Shown: positions 58,921 to 64,000 of the stretch, in pieces | Position numbering within the stretch: position 1 is the first letter of the stretch | Layout of the letters: each line of letters opens with the position of its first letter | Assembly (NCBI RefSeq): GCF_014195325.1 | Contig: NZ_JACIBK010000020.1 | Location: 1 to 64,000, forward strand | DNA length: 64,000 bases | Direction of reading: 5' to 3' | Source of the DNA: Rhizobium sp. BK650 | GTDB lineage: Bacteria > Pseudomonadota > Alphaproteobacteria > Rhizobiales > Rhizobiaceae | Position numbers and translations under genes: made by a program | The notes under the pieces: model-generated | Database searches by the model: none | Told to the model about the DNA's origin: nothing | The model's input: the letters and a program-made list of their open reading frames with translations, nothing else

Positions 58921-61077
58921 TCACCTACCCCGCCGGCCGAAGTGGAACCATCTGCGTCGTTCCGCCTTGGTTGCGTCTTCTGGCGGTTTGGTTTGCCCCC
59001 TTGGTGCAAAGACTGCGACGCTTTGGGCATAAACCATGACAGGGCTCTCCTGCTCATGGAGCTTGAAGGCGTCGTCCTCGGCGCCTGTGTCAAGCACGCG
59101 TGCCCATATCTTCAGCCCATTGACCTCGGGCAGATGCACCTCGCAGTCTCCTCCAGCGTTGAAAACCAGATAAAGATCGTCCATCTCCTCGGCGTCGGGA
59201 GAATGCGCACTTTTCGACAGATAGACCCCAAGCACTTGCAGCGCGTCGTCGTTCCAGGCGCCATCGTCCATGAAGCTGGCGTCCGGCTTGTACCAGGCAA
59301 TCTCGATACGGCCGTCCTCGGTACTGTCGCCGGTCAGAAAGCGTTCCTGCCTCAGCACCGGATGGGCTTTGCGGAAGGCGACTATCTTGCGGCAGAAATC
59401 GAGGAATGGATCATCGAGACCATCCCACTTCGTCCAACCGATCTCGTTGTCCTGACAATAGGCGTTATTGTTGCCGCCCTGGCTGTTGCCGACCTCGTCC
59501 CCGGCAAGGATCATCGGCACGCCCTGGGAGAGCATCAATGTTGCCATCATGTTGCGGCGCCGGCGCGCGCGCAACCTGTTGATGTCCCTGTTATCGGTCG
59601 CGCCTTCGGCGCCCATATTGTCTGAATGATTGTCCGAATGGCCGTCTCTGTTATCCTCGCCGTTCGCTTCATTGTGCTTGTCGTTAAACGAAACCGTATC
59701 CGTCAACGTGAAGCCGTCATGCGCCGACAGCAGATTGACCGATGAAGTCGCACCGCGATCCGAGTGGTTGAACTGGACCGCCGAGCCGGTAATGCGCTGC
59801 GCGATCTCAGACACCATGCCGCCGTCGCCCTTCCAGAAGCGACGTACATCGTCGCGGAACTTGTCGTTCCATTCACGGAAAGGATAAGGGAAACCGCCGA
59901 CCTGATAGCCGCCTGCACCGACATCCCAGGGCTCAGCGATCAGCTTCACGCCGGCCAGCATCGGATCCTGACGGATCGCGCTGAAGAATAGCCCTTGCCG
60001 GTCGAACTCCAGATCCTGCCGGCCGAGCGTGCTTGCAAGATCGAAGCGGAAGCCGTCGATATGCATGACGCCGACCCAATAGCGCAGGCTGTCCAGTACC
60101 ATGCGCATGACCATGGGATTGGCAACGTTCAGGGTGTTGCCGGTGCCGGTCGTATCGAATGTATGGCGCGGATCATCGGGCGAGAGGATATAATAGCTTG
60201 CATTGTCGAGGCCACGGAAAGACATCGTCGGCCCCTTCTCGCTACCCTCAGCCGTGTGGTTGTAGACGACGTCCATGATGACTTCGATACCGGCAGCATG
60301 GAACTTCCGCACCATGGTCTTGATTTCGGTGATCTTGTCGCCCGACAGGTACCGTGCCTGCGGTGCGAAAAAGCCGAGCGTCTGATAACCCCAATAATTC
60401 GTCAGCTTCTTCTCCTCGAGATAGCGGTCGTTGGGGAAGAACTGGATCGGCAGCAGCTCGATCGCGGAAATGCCGAGCTTGACGAGATGATCGATGATCG
60501 GATCGCTGCACATGCCGAGAAAAGTGCCACGCAGCCTGTCCGGCACTTGGGGATGCAACATCGTCAGTCCACGAACGTGCGCCTCATAGATAATCGTCTC
60601 CGGCCATGGCCGGCGTATTGCCTCTTCACCCGCCCAGTCGAAATCCGGATCCTGAACGACACTTTTGACCATATAAGGCGCACTGTCGCGCTCATCGAAG
60701 GAAAGGTCATCCTTCCCGATCGTATAGCCATAGAGGGCATCGTTCCATTTGAGATCGCCAAGGACCTGCTTGGCATAGGGATCGAGCAGCAGCTTGTTCG
60801 GGTTGAAGCGGTGGCCGTTCTTCGGATCGTAAGGGCCATGGGCGCGATACCCGTAGACCGTACCCGGCCCGACGCCGGCAATATAGCCCGACCAGATATC
60901 GCCTTCTCGCTTCGGCAACGGCAGCCGGGCAACTTCCCTTTTACCGTCGGTGGAAAAGAGGCAGAGCTCAATCTGTTCGGCATGGGCGGAAAAAACTGCG
61001 AAATGCGTGCCTGTGCCGATATATTCCGCCCCCAGCTCCGGTTTCAGGAAGTCGAGTTCGGAAAAGGAAAAGCTCAT
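58921..61077 (-). CDS. glgX: Glycogen debranching enzyme
   Basis: A 718-residue GH13 debranching enzyme: N-terminal CBM48 (LGAEYIGTGTHFAVFSAHAE), YGYRAHGPYDPKNGHRFNPN, VIYEAHVRGLT-like IIYEAHVRGLTMLHPQVPDR, nucleophile Asp in MHIDGFRFDLAS, acid/base Glu in KLIAEPWDVG and LSAHDGFTLTDTV. It removes short branches during glycogen breakdown, feeding trehalose or energy metabolism. A perfect sigma-EcfG promoter is 31 bp upstream. It leads a two-gene unit with topoisomerase IB. No other glg genes are in the window. Confidence 0.95.
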   Translation of the reverse strand: MSFSFSELDFLKPELGAEYIGTGTHFAVFSAHAEQIELCLFSTDGKREVARLPLPKREGDIWSGYIAGVGPGTVYGYRAHGPYDPKNGHRFNPNKLLLDPYAKQVLGDLKWNDALYGYTIGKDDLSFDERDSAPYMVKSVVQDPDFDWAGEEAIRRPWPETIIYEAHVRGLTMLHPQVPDRLRGTFLGMCSDPIIDHLVKLGISAIELLPIQFFPNDRYLEEKKLTNYWGYQTLGFFAPQARYLSGDKITEIKTMVRKFHAAGIEVIMDVVYNHTAEGSEKGPTMSFRGLDNASYYILSPDDPRHTFDTTGTGNTLNVANPMVMRMVLDSLRYWVGVMHIDGFRFDLASTLGRQDLEFDRQGLFFSAIRQDPMLAGVKLIAEPWDVGAGGYQVGGFPYPFREWNDKFRDDVRRFWKGDGGMVSEIAQRITGSAVQFNHSDRGATSSVNLLSAHDGFTLTDTVSFNDKHNEANGEDNRDGHSDNHSDNMGAEGATDNRDINRLRARRRRNMMATLMLSQGVPMILAGDEVGNSQGGNNNAYCQDNEIGWTKWDGLDDPFLDFCRKIVAFRKAHPVLRQERFLTGDSTEDGRIEIAWYKPDASFMDDGAWNDDALQVLGVYLSKSAHSPDAEEMDDLYLVFNAGGDCEVHLPEVNGLKIWARVLDTGAEDDAFKLHEQESPVMVYAQSVAVFAPRGQTKPPEDATKAERRRWFHFGRRGR

Positions 61078-61108
61078 GACGCCCCCGCTTGATGAATGGC
61101 AAGCGGGA

Positions 61109-61133
61109 AACGCCAGTGGGGTGCGAAAGTTCC
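61109..61133 (-). promoter_or_regulatory. sigma-EcfG-type promoter of glgX-topIB
   Basis: Minus strand: GGAAC at 61133-61129, 16 bp, CGTT at 61112-61109; an exact consensus match. The -10 ends 31 bp before the ATG 61077. Confidence 0.75.
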
Positions 61134-61157
61134 GTAAACTACGATCCTTCCCGCCGG

Positions 61158-61952
61158 TCAGGGCATTAGCTGACCGCCGTTGACCTCGATGATCTGACCG
61201 GTGATGTAGCCGGCGAGCGTCGGCGAGGCGAGGAAAAGATAGGCGCCGACGCAGTCTTCCGACGTACCGACGAAGCCCATCGGAATGGACTTGCGCTGCA
61301 ATTCCATCTGCTCATCATTCGTATAGCGTTCATGGAACGGCGTCGCGATGACCCCAGGGGCAACCGCATTGACCCTAATCTTGTCGGCGACAAATTCCTT
61401 GGCGTGACCACGCGTGATCGTCGAGACGAAACCCTTCGAAGCCGCGTAGAGAATGGCGCCGTTGCCGCCGCCATTGCGCGCCGCAATCGAGGTCGTGTTG
61501 ATGATGAAACCACCCTGCTTCTTCAGCCAAGGATGGGCAGCGCGCGTCGCCGCCAGCACCGAGCGGGCATTGAGGTTCATGACCTTCTCATAATGCTCAT
61601 CAGTATATTCCGAGGTCGGCTTGCGGCCGAGCATGCCGCCGGCATTGTTGATGAGGCCATCGAGATGACCGAAGGTTTTGGCCGTCTCTTCGACGACCCG
61701 TTCCGTTTCGCCTTCCCGCGACACATCGCCCTGTACCAGGTGCACGGTGCCGCCGGCTGCTTTGATCTCGTCGGCGAGCTGCTCAGCCGGGAGGCGGCTT
61801 GAATTATAGTGCACGCCGACCTTGGCGCCCTGGGCGGCGAAGGCACGCGCGACGGCCGCGCCGATACCAGTAGAGGCGCCGGTAATCAGAACCGCCTTGC
61901 CGGCGAGGTCAGGAATTTTGATGGATGCAAGCAGTTGAGCAAGATCTGCCAT
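61158..61952 (-). CDS. Short-chain dehydrogenase/reductase
   Basis: A 264-residue SDR: AVLITGASTGIGAAVARAFA, LINNAGG, catalytic Ser in INTTSIAA, Tyr/Lys in YAASKGF and NAVAPGVIATPFHERYT. The ATG 61952 with GGGAGG before it fits the family start; the open frame to 62072 is not used. NADPH or NADH-dependent oxidoreductase, substrate unknown. It is divergent from the binding-protein gene. Confidence 0.92.
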   Translation of the reverse strand: MADLAQLLASIKIPDLAGKAVLITGASTGIGAAVARAFAAQGAKVGVHYNSSRLPAEQLADEIKAAGGTVHLVQGDVSREGETERVVEETAKTFGHLDGLINNAGGMLGRKPTSEYTDEHYEKVMNLNARSVLAATRAAHPWLKKQGGFIINTTSIAARNGGGNGAILYAASKGFVSTITRGHAKEFVADKIRVNAVAPGVIATPFHERYTNDEQMELQRKSIPMGFVGTSEDCVGAYLFLASPTLAGYITGQIIEVNGGQLMP

Positions 61953-62158
61953 GGCGACGATAGCCTCCCGAAAACCAAGGACATAGGTGATAAAATGATA
62001 TGCACCAGTCTTAACAAGGGAAATCCCCAAAGGGCAATGTACGAAAGAGTAGGATGCGGGCGCCTGCGGCAACGGGAGCCGCCGTTGACAAATGGCCCGC
62101 TGGCCATAGTCTCAGCTTTCGGATCGCGGCGAGGGTTACCGCTGCTTGAGGGGAAGAC

Positions 62159-63046
62159 ATGCTGAAATGTACGAGACGGCTGCTTTTTCTGGGCCTGGCC
62201 CTTAGCCTTCCCGCCTTTACACCCGCAATGGCGCTGACGCTCGACACGGTAAAACAGAGCAAGACCATCCACATCGGCTATATCGCCGATGAAAAGCCCT
62301 TCTCCTTCAAGAAGGCGGATGGCAGTCCCGCCGGCTATACGATCGATCTCTGCCTCCGCATCGCCGACGAAGTCGGCCACCATGTTTCAGGCCTCAAGAA
62401 AGAATATACAGAGACGACGCTGGCAGACGGTTTCGTTGCGGTGGAGGAAGGCAAGATCGACCTGCTCTGTGGCGCGACCACGATCAATCTCACACGGCGC
62501 GAAAGGGTCGATTTTTCCCAGCCGGTGTTTTTGACCGGCGCAAGTGCGCTGCTCCGCAAAGACTCACCCGATTATCTGCAGATCCTCTTTCTCGATAAAC
62601 AGCCCATCAACGCCGTCGATCTGAAATCGCCGGCCAAAAGTTCGATTGGCGTGCACGCAAGCACGACGACGGGCGCCACACTACGCGATGCGCTCGGCCC
62701 CGATGTGCCGCAGACGCACATCGTCGATTTCGCCACCCACGAGGACGGATTGAAAGCGCTGGAAGACCACAAGATCGACGCCTATTTCGCCGATCGCGCC
62801 CTCCTTATCGGCCTCGCCGACCGGGCAACTCTTCCTTCTGCACTGGAGCTCGGCAACCGGCTTTTCACGCGCGAGCCCTATGGTATCGCACTACGGCGAG
62901 ACGATTCCGCTTTCCGGCTTCTCGTCGACCACACGCTGACGAGCTTTTATTCATCAGACGACTTTGCGCAGTTACTCAAGACCTATTTCGGTGCCGAAGC
63001 GCCAGTCCTGCGCAGCGAGATCATGATGCAGTCGATCCCGGAATAA
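62159..63046 (+). CDS. Amino-acid-type ABC transporter substrate-binding protein (orphan)
   Basis: A 295-residue exported SBP_bac_3 protein. LLFLGLALSLPAFTPAMA is the signal peptide; then TIHIGYIADEKPFSFKKADG, YTIDLCLRIADEVGHHV, KIDLLCGATTINLTRRERVD and SSIGVHASTTTGATLRDAL. GAGGGG before ATG 62159. There are no permease or ATPase genes beside it, so it must serve a distant transporter or act in signalling. Confidence 0.88.
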   Translation: MLKCTRRLLFLGLALSLPAFTPAMALTLDTVKQSKTIHIGYIADEKPFSFKKADGSPAGYTIDLCLRIADEVGHHVSGLKKEYTETTLADGFVAVEEGKIDLLCGATTINLTRRERVDFSQPVFLTGASALLRKDSPDYLQILFLDKQPINAVDLKSPAKSSIGVHASTTTGATLRDALGPDVPQTHIVDFATHEDGLKALEDHKIDAYFADRALLIGLADRATLPSALELGNRLFTREPYGIALRRDDSAFRLLVDHTLTSFYSSDDFAQLLKTYFGAEAPVLRSEIMMQSIPE

Positions 63047-63052
63047 CCTTTC

Positions 63053-63545
63053 TCAGACCCTTTCGAGCCCCACGGCGATGCCTTGGCCGACACCGATACA
63101 CATGGTTGGAAGTGAATAGCAGCCGCCGGTTTCGCCAATTTCCAGAGCGGTTGTGCCCGTGATGCGGGTGCCCGACATGCCGAGCGGACGGCCGAGTGCG
63201 ATTGCCGCGTCGTTGGGGTTCACACCCCAATCGTCATCGGCAATGCCAAGCTAGCGCAGCGCCGCAAGAGCTTGGCTGGCAAAGGATTCGTTCAGCTCGA
63301 TCATATCGAACTGTTCCTGCGTAGAGCCGAGCCGCACCATCAGCTCGCGGGAGACCGGCACCGGACCGATGCCCATGACGCGCGGCGCAACAGCACCGGC
63401 GGCGGCGCTAAGAACACGAGCGATCGGCGTCAGGCCGTATTTCCCGGCAGCCGGTTCCGAGGCGATGATGAGGGCAGCAGCTCCGTCATTGACACCCGAG
63501 GCGTTGCCGGCTGTCACGGGCAGCAGATATGCTTTACGGTCTGCG
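63053..63545 (-). pseudogene. Thiolase (PcaF/acetyl-CoA acetyltransferase-like), truncated remnant
   Basis: Only the C-terminal part of a thiolase remains, on the minus strand. TAGNASGVNDGAAALIIASE and MIELNESFASQALAALR are followed by an in-frame TAG (63253-63251), then LGIADDDWGVNPNDAAIALG, RPLGMSGTRITGTTALEI and CIGVGQGIAVGLERV ending at TGA (63055-63053). The His of the conserved GHPLGMSG motif is Arg here (GRPLGMSG), so the catalytic base is lost; the CIGVGQG cysteine remains. The N-terminal two-thirds is missing. Three independent lesions make it a clear pseudogene. Confidence 0.92.
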
Positions 63546-63740
63546 GGGTTGTGCAGCCGGTGCGTTTTTAGGGATCAACAGCCATTCGCCGGGGAGTGCA
63601 GCATGGTGCCGCCTGATGGGTTGGATGCCGTAGACAAATCGAAGCGAAAGCCGCAGAAGGAAGCGCTCAAGAAAATGTCGGACATGATTGGCATATGAGG
63701 CCGACGGCTCGGCCGTCTTCAACTATGTCTGCGGTAGACC

Positions 63741-63995
63741 TTAACGTCCTTTGCTTTCACGCGACGCCGGCAGTGTCGTGCTTTCCCAATGCCACTCCAC
63801 ATTTCCGGGTACAAATCCAAGCTTGAGGTTCCTGCGACCAATAATTCGGCGGCTTCCGGTGTTCGGCGCCAGATGATCGATATCAGTCAGAAATGCGTCA
63901 AAACTGTCGCGCCAGCGTGGATCGATGTGATGGTCGGACGCAAGCATGCGTCGATACTGTTCCCGCAGGAACTTATGCTTATGAGTTTTTGGCAT
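63741..63995 (-). CDS. Small HNH-like protein (AP2/HNH-type fragment)
   Basis: An 84-residue protein: KFLREQYRRMLASDHHIDPR, then WRDSFDAFLTDIDHLAPNTG, RRNLKLGFVPGNVEWHWEST. The last segment resembles the L-x-GY-x-PGN-x-W end of small phage-type HNH homing-like proteins, but the catalytic His pair is not evident, so it may be a degenerate relative. It is complete from ATG at 63995. Neighbour to a decayed thiolase, so mobile DNA may have passed here. Confidence 0.5.
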   Translation of the reverse strand: MPKTHKHKFLREQYRRMLASDHHIDPRWRDSFDAFLTDIDHLAPNTGSRRIIGRRNLKLGFVPGNVEWHWESTTLPASRESKGR

Positions 63996-64000
63996 GGTGC

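Noticed and set aside
59995..61092. 365-codon plus-strand ORF
   Set aside because: Antisense to glgX; no domain, and glgX motifs are complete.
1..64000. tRNA, rRNA, CRISPR arrays, complete IS elements, phage genes
   Set aside because: No T-loop GTTCGAnTC with matching cloverleaf, no regularly spaced repeats, and no transposase or phage structural motifs were seen by eye; a tRNAscan or repeat finder run would be decisive.

Overview
The window reads as alphaproteobacterial DNA, most likely from a Rhizobium-type soil or plant-associated bacterium. The support is GC-rich codon use with long antisense shadow ORFs, many LysR/LacI/GntR-controlled ABC-transporter catabolic operons, a permease-ATPase fused amino-acid transporter, and repeated copies of the alphaproteobacterial general-stress promoter GGAAC-N16-nGTT (sigma-EcfG type). 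No rRNA, tRNA, CRISPR array, phage or complete insertion sequence was seen.

Layout. (1) 0.25-4.3 kb: a small exported helical protein, then a phospholipase D-like, YbhN-like and YbhP-like trio resembling the E. coli ybhNOP set; all three carry sigma-EcfG-like promoters. (2) 4.5-10.4 kb: a LacI-type regulator divergent from an amino-acid-type ABC importer, a Gfo/Idh/MocA dehydrogenase and a DadA-like FAD oxidoreductase, with two tandem palindromic operators between them. (3) 10.8-20.0 kb: a second amino-acid-type ABC importer, a HutC-type GntR and a LysR regulator, an LLM-type flavin monooxygenase with its flavin reductase, an aminotransferase and an agmatinase-family ureohydrolase; this is the best candidate for an undescribed catabolic pathway. 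(4) 20.1-25.7 kb: a frameshifted methyltransferase, then LysR, a PrpF-type isomerase and an SsuA/NMT1-type ABC importer. (5) 25.9-30.0 kb: msrA, an old-yellow-enzyme homologue, LysR and an exported Asp-nucleophile hydrolase. (6) 30.6-37.9 kb: a LacI-controlled operon with a carbohydrate ABC importer and a GH127 beta-L-arabinofuranosidase. (7) 38-44 kb: an exonuclease-like protein and LysR/AraC regulators paired with an aldo-keto reductase, an SDR and an AhpD-like protein, then a TDT transporter.

(8) 45-62 kb is mainly a stress and survival block: a second YbhP-like plus cardiolipin synthase pair, a DUF1206 membrane protein, treZ, udgX, a DUF2934 protein, a small membrane protein, a large hybrid histidine kinase, a plasmid-stabilization-like small protein, a DUF3175 protein, a GST, a DJ-1/PfpI protein, topoisomerase IB, glgX and an SDR. 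Six sigma-EcfG-like promoters lie here. With the three at the left edge they suggest one general-stress regulon acting on membrane phospholipid, glycogen/trehalose metabolism, DNA repair/topology and protein protection.

(9) 62.1-64.0 kb: an orphan amino-acid-type binding protein, a decayed thiolase remnant and a small HNH-like ORF.

Starts were reset from the longest ORF where a Shine-Dalgarno, signal peptide or domain boundary argued for it. Family calls come from motifs read by eye, not database searches.
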